A program made the position numbers and the translations under genes. Shown here piece by piece: positions 23,648 through 35,733 of a DNA stretch of 64,000 bases. Where the stretch lies: contig NW_025062479.1 of the NCBI RefSeq assembly GCF_000002995.4, positions 18,782,721 through 18,846,720 of the forward strand, written 5' to 3'. The notes under the pieces were generated by a model. It was not told the DNA's origin. It was given only the letters and a program-made list of their open reading frames with translations, and made no database searches. The stretch is from Brugia malayi (Eukaryota > Nematoda > Chromadorea > Rhabditida > Onchocercidae). Position 1 is the first letter of the stretch. Each line of letters starts with the position of its first letter.

Positions 23648-25292
23648 ATGTCTGAAGCGATCTCTCGTGGAAGTGGTAATGGAAATGACTCTAGTTTTAT
23701 CAAAGGTCAATTTTAATTCTTTGAACTAATGGAGTTTTTTTCGGGGGTTATTTTGAGTAGTTATGGAAACAGCTTTTTTGTCGTAATACTGATTATTAAA
23801 ACTGAAATTTAAAAAAAAAGAAATAGAGTGTTGTACTACTGTCTCATCCTGCTAGCAGTACAGAAGTTTTTCTGTATTCAGAAGACTAAAAGTTCACCTA
23901 CGGTGTTTGAGGCAGATTTATTTGCGCATATAAAACCCTAATTATAACGATTTGTTGGGAAATGAGATAGCATTTGACGTAAATCGGAATATCGGATGGT
24001 ATGTAAGTCATTAAGAAACTAACATTGTGCATAATTGGCCGCAAAAATCGGTTGGCTGTAAGTATTGGAAACCTTGTTAACATTAATGAGTATGCTATAC
24101 AAAAGATGGTCGGCATTACAAGCTTTTATCGTTGAGGGTTGTAGTTTTATGATTCCATCTTTGCTCTCTACAGCTCGGTGAAGTATTCTTAACATTATTA
24201 TTTGATCACTGATTGTTTATTATCATTTGTTTGTTTGCAAAAAACATATATGCAGGGAAGGTGATAGATGTGATAGGGCACGGAACACCGCGGCGTGCTT
24301 TGGGTGATTTGAAAAATGTATTTGCGACACCGGTTAGTGTTGCTATCAAACGAAGAATTCCAGAAAAATCTCAATCGTCATTTGATGTATTACATGATAA
24401 AAAAACTAATAAACACGTAAGTTTGAAAATTTGTTTTACACTTTTATTATAGTTCTTCAGATTATTAAAACTGAATCTATTGTGTGACATGGAAGAGAAG
24501 CATTCGAATATGTAGTAAGAAATAAGTTCAGCATCATTTGGTGATCGTAGCTTCACATGCGTATTTAGAACTCACCGATATTGATGCAAAGCAAAAAAAC
24601 ACTGATTTAATAAAATAGAAATTTGAAATGTTTTAAATTTTTTATTAGTACATCACACTTAAAAATAGTTTCAAATTGATATACTGTTGCAAAGAAAACA
24701 TCGATTTGTTCATGCGGAGTTCATGTGATTTAAGGAGAGGAATGTAGTTTTTGCACCGGAAACTGGAGATTTCGATCCAGTGCAAGAAACTGACGATACT
24801 ATCGAAAAGTTTAACTTCGAAGAACATATAGGTAAATGCTTAAAAGAAATTTCTGTTCTCTCCTTAAAATTAAAAACTAATAAAGATCTGAAGTAGAAAA
24901 AGGCACGGTTTAAATGAAATAAATATTTTCTATTTTTAGAATTAGTCCTCTCCGTTATTAATTATAATGTTATATTTTTCGAAAAATGCTTCTTCCAGAG
25001 ACATATGAAGAGATATTTCCTAAACCCGAACAAAGGATTGATGTGGCTGATTTACTGCGCAACGTGCAAACCGATGATCGCTTCCTGCGAAGTCTTTTCA
25101 GTGAATTGTTGGATGAGAACAGTCTCAAACTGTTAAATGAAAGTAAATTACACTGTTTACTACTTACTTGTTGTTTGAGTTTGCAAATAATTATGTTCGA
25201 AAGTACATTAAATTTTAGAAAACCCAATGACAAACGGAGACTGTGACAAAACGCTTACTGAAATTCTTGGTGGTGAAGTAACCGAGCAATAA
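23648..25292 (+). CDS. D-box protein, securin candidate (177 aa)
   Basis: Five exons, 23648-23705, 24256-24416, 24735-24831, 24999-25142 and 25219-25292, agree in phase. Residues 32-40 read RRALGDLKN, a perfect RxxLxxxxN destruction box for APC/C ubiquitination. A basic segment follows (SVAIKRRIPEK), then acidic stretches (FAPETGDFDPVQETDD; IEKFNFEEH; ETYEEIFPKPEQRID) and a helical C-terminus (DDRFLRSLFSELLDE). Small size, an N-terminal D-box, a basic-to-acidic layout and a late Y-E-E-I-F-P segment match securins, which hold separase inactive until anaphase and diverge too fast for simple similarity; the nematode member is IFY-1. No KEN box is seen. The start ATG lies 16 bases after a TTTGCTGCCAG acceptor. 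The exon 3 acceptor (TTTAAG) is weaker than the rest. Another D-box protein remains possible. Confidence 0.5.
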
Positions 25293-28200
25293 TTCGATTA
25301 TTATATTGCGATTGAAGTGATCTCACTGTCTTGAGACTTGTATTGGTTATCGATTTTTGAATTGTCTTTTTTAAATCCAATCAAGTTTTTGTTCCAGCTC
25401 CTTGTATTTTTTTAAAACAGTACTGATTTTCATATTCGCAGGTTTTGTTTGCAGAGTTTAGCTTGGAAGGATTAGAAGTCAATAGCTGCTTATGTTGATA
25501 TTTTGGAAGAGTACTCCACGTATTTATTGGGAAAATATTAAAGCCTTAGTATCTAAAAGGATTTGCCGTGCATTTTAAACAAACCTTTTGACTTATTGTC
25601 ATTTTCTCGCAACAGCTTCCTTTTTATTAAGATCATTTCCTTTTCACGCTTTGCAAGTTTTGCATATGTTATTTTACTCCCTTTGCTACCTGTTGTACAA
25701 ACATTGCGAATTTTTTACAGAAATAAGCTTTTTATATAAAGTTTCTTTTGAAAAGCTGCAGCGGAAATGCTGAATTGGAGAAACATTCCTAGAAAGTAAA
25801 TTTTAAATGGATTCTGCCTTGTCTCAACTCTTTATAATATTTGGAAATATATTTTTCTGCTTCTCAGTATATTTTGTGCGCTTATTATAAACACTTCTAA
25901 ATTTCGCCAGCATTGATGTTGCATTGTGTTAATTGATGTTAGGAACGTATTGTTTTCATGGATAAAGAGAGACTTTAAAATTAAATACCTTTGTTCGATT
26001 TAGCAAAGCACCAATGTTGCATTGAGTTTGTAGATCTTCTGGAGCAGCTTCAAGAATTGCTTAGAGATATGTAGGAATACAATTACCTGGAGGGTGCATT
26101 AGGAGGTGAATACATCGATTTTCGTTTAGCAGATCAGTTTCAGGGAGCCAGTAAAAAAATCTGGGTTGTGAATCGAGTAGACAATGCTATTTCTATTATT
26201 CCCCATTACATTAATGGTTGCGTTAAACTTTTAACTTTGATGTTGTATCTACAAACTGCATGCAATAAAATTAGCTCGATGGATTAGTCACAACTGTCTT
26301 TTTCGTCTTTTTTTTTCTTTTTTTTTTTCGATTCTCAAATTGCGGACAAAAACTCTTGCTACAATTAATAATGGTTCCATTAGTTTAAATGCTGTTTTCT
26401 TGTTTTTCAGTTCAAGAACCACAGCTCAAATTTTGAATTAGAATAGTTTATTTTACTGAAAGCGCATCTGCTCAATGATTCCTTTATTGTTGACTTGAGC
26501 TTTCTATTCATTAATTTTTTTTATACCATTTTAAATGCTGAAATAATTTCTCACTAAATTCCATCAATTTTATGAGCAAATAAAATGATATCATAAGCTA
26601 TGGAATGAATAAATTTTTACAAATCATTGTAAAGTTATAATACTCTACTTATTTCTGGCTGAATTGTATTTAACAACATTAATTTTGATCTATATTGATG
26701 CATTATATTTTGAACGTTTGTTTAATAAAAATTTTTACGCTTTTGCAAATTAATGAATTCTGCTTTATTGTCTGTTCGAAAGTTCGAGAAGTTTTTAACT
26801 AATCGCTAATTTTTTAATGCATTTTCCATGATATTAAAATAGCATACTGCAGTAAAATCCTACAAACTCTCCATACCAGCCTTTTAATATGAACTATTAT
26901 AATCATTTCCTATCAAGAAAAATTAGCGCTAAGCAGGTGTTTCCATGAAACGAGTAGTGCTGTTAAATTTCATTGTTTACATTGATAGTAAAGTCCTTCT
27001 ACATAATTATACAAAATTGTTTAAGTTGTGGCAGTCTTTACTGCACAAAATTTAAAGACAAATTATTTCAAAGAAACGCTTTTTTTTGTAAATGCGAAAA
27101 AGTATGAAATAGCTTCTATGGTTTCTTTCCTCATGGGAGTGAATTTCTATGAAATTGTGCTTCATTTTAAAAAAAAAAAACCAATTGCGGCAAAAGAACA
27201 GATAATTCCTTAGTTAGGACTGACTATCTTCATTCACAGTTATTAAATGAAGTGACAAAGAAAGGAATGAAAAAATCGATCGTTTGCAATCGGAATAATA
27301 TTTTTTGTGAGAAATTTTTTCTGATTAAAAATTTTCTGACGAAATATTTCTCTTTTAAGTTAAAGTAATGGAAGTTAACTACTGTTCCGTTTGCTTTCCT
27401 ATTAGACTCTCATGGAGATTACAAAACCGAAGTGAAAGTAATGTTATCTATCTTTTGTATTTCTACTGTTCACAATTTTTTTTTATTTTCGTAAAATGTC
27501 TTTTTTCCTCCTTGTGATTTATCGAGTTTAGAACTAACGGTTTAACTTGGTACAAGCTAAAGGAAGAACTGAGTGCATTAGAAGCAGCTGTCTTATGTCT
27601 AGGTTATAACAAGAAGCGACTACAATATTTTTGACAACCATTTTTCTAAGTACAACAAAAAGAGAAGGAAAAGAAAGATGGATAGAAATTCGACCTGATT
27701 TCATGACATTACTTTTCTATTCCTCATAGCATTTCTGATTTCCGATTATGCGAGCGTAGAGTGACAGTTTCTTATTCACTCAACAAGTGTCCTCAGATCG
27801 ATTTTAAAGAAACATAGAAATCATTGTAAATTCGATAAATAGCAAGAAGTAATTTCTATGAAGCAGACATTTCTACATTTTTAAACAGATATTGAGTACA
27901 GTATCAACGGTGAGTCGATGAAAACACTCATTGGAAAGATTGATGAAGATTCCTGTGTTCATTGGATATTAGTCCTACTGATGATGATATCTTAAGGAGA
28001 GCAAGTATCTTAGAAAGTATGAGAGAGAAATTACTCCGCTTCTAAATGGAATTGAAATTTCGAAACATAATTGATTAGGAGTAAATTGAAAAAAAGAAAA
28101 TACTTTGCTCCAATTTGTTATCATTTCTCTTATAATAAATATTCTTATTCCACTTTGCATACAAAACTAGCAAGCATTAGTAGAAAATTAATTGCTGCTT

Positions 28201-30704
28201 GAGATGGATTGCTTCTTATTTCTCATTTGTTTCCCAGGCAACGAGAAATGTTTCAAACTTCATCTCCCATCCTTTATCCATTACTCGCTAAATAGCACCT
28301 ACCTCCACGGTCCTCTCTTACCTTCCCAAAATTTCATTTCAATATCACTTCACTTCTTCAAACAGTTGAAAATTCTTACTGATATTTAATCTCGTCTAGT
28401 ATTTTCCCTTTACTATCAACTTAGTTGCGATTTTACTTCGTACCTCATTCTTTACCCTTTTTAGTTAAAATCTCTGAAACACTACATTTTTGTAATAATG
28501 CTTTAATTCATTTATGAGGTTTGTTACTTCTTATTTTCAATTTTTGAGGAATTAGCGATTGTCTATTTGAGATAAATATCTTTTCACAAATGGGTTTACA
28601 AATGCAGAAATATTTAAAATTTTATTGAGCACTTTGTAGGTGATGAAAAAAATAATGCAGCATAGTTCTCAGCTTTATGGCTTTCAACGGAGAGCTTTAA
28701 GGCTTCAAAGTTTGTTTTATGAATATACAATGACCATTTTCATTTCCCTTTGTTATCATTTCCTATTCACAATCGCCTTCATGTAATTTCTATTCTTCTT
28801 ACTGCTCTTTCTTTCTCTAACTCTTTTTCAAAAAAGAATTTATGGAAATTTTTGTTTTTCTCCTTGAAATGATGAGATTCAACTTATTAATCCTTTCTTC
28901 AATATCTCTCTCTTTGCTATAATTGAAGCCAAATTTTTTCTCTAATATTTTTTCGAAAGTTTCTTAAATTTAATGCCTGAAAGGCATTTGTCCATTCGAA
29001 GTAAAGAAGACAATATGTGTATTACTAATCAGCTTGTTTCGTCTACTGACATAATGGCATACTTTTATCAGAAAGTATTCTGAAACAAAATGAAAAATCA
29101 TTTGTTCGCCAATTAGTATTAACTTTCGTCTACTGTCCATTGTCATCTCTGATTCATTGTTTTAGTATATTCATTTACAGTTATGTAATTCTATTTTAAT
29201 GATTATTATGGCTGTGTGTTATGAAAATTTAATGAATTTGTCATGTTTTTTGAGTAATTCCATAATAGTAATGATTGATAATAATAAAATAAAATAACTC
29301 CATTATAGACATTGTAGTAGCTAATAATAATATTGTTACAGAAAGAAATTTGTAAAGCTTATCAAATACTTCTTTTGAAATTTAACAATATTACCACTTT
29401 AATTCGGAACCAAATTTTCTATTGAATTGAAGAGCAAACATCAAACTGAATGAAGAAAGAAATAGAAGAAACAAGAATGAAAAAAAAGATAATAGGTAGA
29501 AATTGTTGTGATCATAGATGATCAGTTGGGTAATCACAAACCGATTTCGACCCACTGAGGACTCGGCTGTAATGTATAGAACAATCAGATCATCCTAACA
29601 GTGAAACTAATAGTTAATAGTAATTTATTGGGTATTTGCCATTTTATGACGAAAGAAGAAAGTGTGATCTGATAATCTGCGCAAAATGATTGAAACTCTA
29701 AATTCCTTTATGATGCAGTTCAGTTCATACAAATAATTTCAAATCTAGGAACAAAAGCGTTTCATAACTTGCAAATATGCCATTTCTCTTCACTGTCATT
29801 TATGTCATTTGCATTGATCAATTTTGAGAACGCTTTCATGGTTCATTTCAACTTTAGTAACATTAAAAATTTTTTCTTCAAATTCAATCTGCATCCCTGA
29901 GACTGGCACTATGCCATGACATACGACGAATCCAGACTTTTTCGAATTGTAAAAAAAAAAAAAGTAAGGATTAAACCTCAGAAGTTTTTCGAATCGAACC
30001 GAGGTGCTGTAATTTAAAAATCTTTATCATTAGAAAAGTTAATCTATAACTGGAAAAGCAAAATATTGTCGCATGGCTAAGACTCTTCTATGCAGTGATC
30101 AGATGTAATCGTCACTATCTAGATGAGATAAATTGGAAGTACTCCACTAGGCTTTGTTAGTTTGGGTCTAGTCTCCATGCTCTATTGGCTCAAAAGTACA
30201 GCAGTATGGAGCACGGAATATTCTCACGGGAATGTATTATGCACATTTCATCTATTATGCACATTCTGAATTCTCCCTCCGCTTTTTTTGTCAGCAATGT
30301 ACTCGACAGATATGTGTGCTAATACTTCTTCCTTAGCCTCTAGTCTCTGATTACTATAATATCTGCTATCAGTTTTTCAAATCAATAAGACTAAAGATTT
30401 TGCATTTACATTTCGATAGCTGTTACTGCCTTCTTCTAACAAATTTAATCACTTACTAGCACAGAACACTTTATTCAGTCTTGGATTGATACTCTCCACC
30501 CATCAGCAGAAATTGGTGAAAACTTGGAAATTGCTTCGTTGACTTCCTTATGTATTTTGATATAAAGGAAGTAAGAGTCTGGTCAAGAGGAGTTATTGAA
30601 TTCCAACACAAAAATCTTTACTTCTTCATGTTTCTACGCCAATAAACTTTTATGCAAAGTTTTCAATCTGAAATATATTTCAGCCGACATAGGTATACAA
30701 TGCG
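25293..30704. other. Long gene-poor region
   Basis: AT-rich sequence with no assembled gene. An exon-like plus-strand block at about 27531-27633 (peptide LTWYKLKEELSALEAAV) follows a GTTTAG acceptor but could not be connected. Poly-T and T/C-rich runs occur near 26306-26330. Confidence 0.45.
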
Positions 30705-30820
30705 ACAATTTATTATCACTTCAACATTCTCTACTGCATATCCTGCGCATCTATATATTTTTATATCTATGTCAGTGCGAAAAACTTGCAGTAGAGAATA
30801 TTGCAGTGGTAATAAATTGT
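30705..30820 (+). ncRNA. MicroRNA-precursor-like hairpin candidate
   Basis: The two halves are near-complementary. ACAATTTATTA at 30705 pairs with TAATAAATTGT ending at 30820; TCACT pairs with AGTGG; CAACATTCTCTACTGCA (from about 30722) pairs with TGCAGTAGAGAATATTG with one mismatch; an internal loop and an AT-rich terminal loop follow. The stem has about 33 paired positions with small interruptions, as expected for a Drosha/Dicer substrate. The mature strand would most likely come from the TGCAGTAGAGAATATTGC arm or its partner. The strand is uncertain because the reverse complement also folds. No known family is recognised. Confidence 0.5.
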
Positions 30821-33275
30821 AGTATCCTCACTTTATGACTTGTTTAAAATTATCAGTGGAATATCTCTAGATTTATATTTGCACTTAACCTTTGCACCAA
30901 TTTCTGTTCTTATATAAACTATGTAGTTCCTCGAAATCGAAATTTAAATCCTAGATTATCCATTATTACTTGTTAATACGAAACGTTTCATTTGAGACAT
31001 CGCCACGGGACAGCACTATTAAGCAATTAAATGGAAGCATAGAATGTTTGAACACAAGTCCATTAGTAATACTTATTTTGTATCTATTCTTTATTAAAAC
31101 TTCAGTGGAACTTTTTCAATGCTCCTGACGAGTACGTTAAGTATGACAGTAATTTTCCGTTTAATTTTCCGTTTACAACGGACCTTTAATACAAAAGTCA
31201 CAGTGCATATCCAGTTCTTGGTAAGCTTTAACCTTAATGTAGTGTCAGAATAAAGATAATAATCTGTTTGAACTTGTGGCAAACCAATCGAATCATATTA
31301 TTTAATATTTTAATTTATCTGAAATGTGTTTAAATTGCTTAAATTCAATGTTTGATGCCTAACTTGCACTGCCAGTTTTTAATATCTGTTATTTGTGAAA
31401 GAACAAAAGCGAGGTTATTTCTATTATATTTTGCCATTAACAAAATACTTTGAGTTTGTTATTTGAATTAGTTTAAATTATGTCCATCGAAATGTTTCAA
31501 ATGTTTCTTTCCTTAACTTTACATTCAACTTCGGAAAAACTTCAGAATTTGGTCTTTGGTATCTCCTGTAATACCCTTATCAATAATTTCATTACTTGAT
31601 ATTAGTGATAACATAGATAAGGACAAATCATTTATGTGTATTATCTTCAAGTGAATACATGTGAGATTGAAATGATGTAAGAAAAAGACTGAGAATAACT
31701 TTGAAATAGTCAATGCTAACTTCAGATAAATCTAGACTTCTTTGCACGCAAACATATATATCAAAAGCTTCTTGCTGCTCTAACTTTCAAATGGCTTTAA
31801 TTATTAAGCGAGCAATTTAAGAAATTCGTTCGATATGACACTAAGTCCGTCTTTTTTCTTTTATGTAGCCTTTGTGCAAGTATTTAATTTCTGAGTAGAT
31901 GCTGCAAATTTTTCTTTGTTTTATGATATCTGATTTTGACTTGAGTTCCTCAAAATTTAGTTTTTTTTTTTGCGTTCTATTTTCCTGAAATTAAATAATT
32001 GGGATACTTGTTATCACTCTAAAAATTCTCATTAATGATAAGTGTTATGATCCATGTTTCCTGAAAAACGTCCAATTGTCTTAAACAGGAAGAAACAAAG
32101 TGTTTTTATGCATCAGTACATATTGAAGAGATTCATTTAGTTCAGTCGTCATTATGCAACAAATTCATTTGCGAACAATTTCGTGACTGGTTTTGTGAGA
32201 AGAAGGCAAAAAGTAAACACTTCTTAATTTTGTCTTTTCAATAAATTTTCTCATGTTGAATTTGGATAAAGACAATTTTGTGAATAAAAGCAGGCATATT
32301 GAACACTTCTGAAATAAATCTAATGCCAAGCTAAGCCGAAACTCAATCAAAATGATCGATATTCAAGGACAAATAATGAATAGTAAAATGGATCTTAACA
32401 AATTTAAGTTCAAAAATTAATTTCAATTCATTCTAGCATGTTAGGCTAAATTGAAGCAGATACTGTACTTTTGAGTGAATGACTATTTTTTATAACTAAT
32501 TTTCTTGTTTACGTGCCTTGTTCATTTGTGTATCTGAAATGATTGTAGCTCTGTCTAATTTCTGATTTATTTCCTTATTTGTTCTTACCTTTTAAGTCAG
32601 TGAATATAAACTTTTTATATTTATTGAAGTATTTTATCGATCTTCCATTTCTTTCTCTTCAAGTATATTTTGTACAGATTGTGCATTCACTCTATTCTAC
32701 TGACAGGATCGCAACTTTGAAATGACTGATAAATGTCAGAACTAGATTTCTGGCTCGTCGAATTTAATTTCATGAACGTCATTACAGCATCACAAAAAGT
32801 AAATGTCTTACAGATACATCCAGTTCCAGTGATTTTGAAGGTAGAAACACATAATGCCACAGAAGTCAATCAAGAATCTATTTACAAGTATTATGTTAAC
32901 AATGGTCAATTATTGTTGAAAATTTCCGAAATTCTTCTGGATATCTGCTTGTGATTAGGTTATCTGCTGACGCTATTGATTACCCAAGACGATTGCAGTA
33001 AATTACTAGTAGACAACCTGGAAAACAATCGTTCCAATTCTTCCTTCAATTCTATAGAGATCACTTTTCTACTATAGCTTTGATCCAATAAGTCATTTCA
33101 CGTATACAATCTATTCATAACTTGTGGAACAGAACATTTTTCAACTTACATTTTAATTCAAGAAGTCTTCGTTGAATTTCAACACTAAGGGATTTAGCAC
33201 GGAGTACAGTAAACTTGCAATTTGATTACTTTTATTAAAGTGTAATGCTGAAGTTGCATAAAATGCTTGTCAACA
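30821..33275. other. Gene-poor region upstream of ncs-1
   Basis: No complete gene. A 73-codon plus-strand frame at 32733-32954 overlaps a 60-codon minus-strand frame; neither is clearly real. The ncs-1 promoter should lie at the right end. Confidence 0.4.
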
Positions 33276-35733
33276 ATGGGCAAACCAAATAGTAAACTCA
33301 AAAGAGATCAAGTGAAAACGCTTGCTAAACAAACTTATTGTTAGTTTATTCTTTTCTTGTTACTTGGCATCACTTTGACAGTTCATGCTACGCTCTCGTT
33401 TTAGACATATTTATGCATTTATTTATTTATTTTTTTAAATTATATAGCTTATTTTGAATTAAAGATCTCTTGTCAATCATTTTCTATTGAAAAGGATAAT
33501 CCAAACCAAAGAAATGAAAATTTTTTACCAAAAGTATTTCTTGCTTTTTCAGTTACCGAGAAGGAAATCAAGCAATGGTAAGTCTATGCTTTTAACTATT
33601 GTGCTATTTCTTTCCAGCTGTGATGTAAAAGTCAAAAATAAGTGTCCGAATTGTCATCACCAAATGAATGACTGTGGCAAACAACTAAGAAAAAAAAGTT
33701 TTTAGTGTGAACTTTCAAAAGTAACATGGCATTTAAAATACTTGTTTCTGACTTTCTTGTCCTACACAAATTGCAAAATAATAAAATTCAAATTACGCAA
33801 CGTCGTTTGCTGCTCACTCAAAAAATAATATTTTCCAGGCACAAAGGATTTGTCCGTGATTGTCCCAATGGAATGCTCACTGAAGCTGTAAGTCTTTCAA
33901 ATAAAAAGAAATTTGCTGAGGCAAGCTTATTGAATCAATTTAGCAAAGATATATTCCTGGAAGGAAAATTTTTTAATTTTATTTAATCAGTAGCAGTGCA
34001 AATAGGTTTTATTTCAGAATAACCATCGAGTCCCATTGAGGTGACGAAAATGGGAATATTTTAAACTTAAAGCATCAACATCATACTCATTTGTGAAAGT
34101 ATTAAATTAATTGACTGATGGGGAAGTTTTTAAAAACTTGCTTGTGCATTTTAATAACAAATTTAGCAAAACTAAACGCCATTCTTGAAAGTTTTATAAA
34201 TTGTTCTTAAATTATAGGGTTTCCAAAAAATATACAAACAATTTTTTCCACAAGGTGATCCGTCAGACTTTGCATCATTCGTTTTCAAAGTTTTTGATGA
34301 AAACAAGGTAACCAATGCTTTTTAATATAATAAACAACTTATACAAGAAATCATTACATTAGATGAAAATTAGGTAGAATATTAAATATTTAAAGCTAAT
34401 AACAACTTTGCTATGACGTAGACAGCTCTAGTGAATGAACAAATTTTATGAGTTCTTGCTTTCACTCCCTTATTTGTCTCGAATTCATTAGCAGTGCTTA
34501 TCAGAGCAATCCTCCCAATAGACTTTAACATTGCTTGTGCTGTTTCATTCTTAAGAACAATATGTTATTTTTTTCGAATATACTATACATCATTTCAATT
34601 TGTAAGTTTTAATTTACGTGAAGTGATAGTGTTCTAGTCGATATCGTTTATGCATATCCAACATTATTTTATAGATTTTAAATTATTTTAGTTCGAAGTT
34701 GAAAATGAAAGTGAACTTACATGTAAATAAACATAACACAACATTCTGTGTATTAATAACTATAAACTGAATCTTTTCAAATATATTTTGTATACAAAAA
34801 TTTTTACGCTAACTATTATCACTGATAAAATTTGGAAGAGAATGAAATATAAATTTTGCAGGATGGAGCGATCGAATTTCACGAATTTATCAGAGCCTTG
34901 TCAATTACATCTAGGGGTAATCTGGACGAAAAATTACACTGTAAGCAATAGTTATAAATTTTTAATTTAAGCTGACCTTTCTGCCAGTAAAACTAAATTT
35001 TGATGGTTATGAAAGAATTCTGTGATAATGAACCATTTCCAAATAGCATTTCTTGGTGCTTTAGCTTAAGACTTGATAAAAGGTGATTGAAACCAGAAAT
35101 TACAATTAGAAGATATTTGAATAAACTACTGGAAAAATATAAATTTCAGATGTTTAGTCCAACAACCTAAGTTGTCTGTTTACAGGGGCTTTCAGATTAT
35201 ACGATTTGGACAACGATGGCTTTATAACACGAGATGAAATGTTATCAATTGTTGGAAGTATTTATAAAATGGTAGGTTCAACGGTGAAATTGCCGAAAGA
35301 AGAGAACACGCCAGAAAAAAGAGTGGATCGAATTTTTAAAATGATGGACAAAGTAAATTAAACTTCATTGAGTTTTTTTTTTGTAATCGAATTTATCGAT
35401 TTTATTAAACATTAATAAGTAATCTTTTTATTCAACAATTTCCTGAGGTTGATAGCCATTATAAAAAATTCTTTTTAAAGCCTTGTCACTGCAGAATCTT
35501 TTGTTACGATTTGTACAGTGAGCTAAGACAAGCACATTTCATTGTCCAAGGTGACCTTTGTTGAATTCTTGTAGAATTAGAACTACCTGAATACCAGAGT
35601 TACTTTGCTCAAAACGAATAAATTATTGCAGAATAACGATGCTCAGTTAACACTGGAAGAATTTAAAGAGGGCGCAAAAGCAGATCCATCTATTGTTCAT
35701 GCCTTGTCGCTTTATGAAGGAATATCCAATTGA
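33276..35733 (+). CDS. ncs-1: Neuronal calcium sensor 1 (frequenin)
   Basis: Seven exons, 33276-33339, 33553-33577, 33839-33887, 34218-34307, 34862-34940, 35186-35352 and 35632-35733, give 191 residues, the family's normal length. The N-terminus [12 protein letters not shown] is a textbook N-myristoylation signal, so the protein should attach to membranes. EF-hand 1 is degenerate (CPNG in the loop), as in all NCS proteins. EF2 ([12 protein letters not shown]), EF3 ([12 protein letters not shown]) and EF4 ([12 protein letters not shown]) keep their calcium ligands; EF4 has Ala where Gly is usual. The strings [38 protein letters not shown] and [17 protein letters not shown] are near-invariant in the family. 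In worms NCS-1 acts in synaptic function and learning. Exon 2 is only 25 nt yet is fixed by the TEKEIKQW motif it encodes. Confidence 0.97.
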
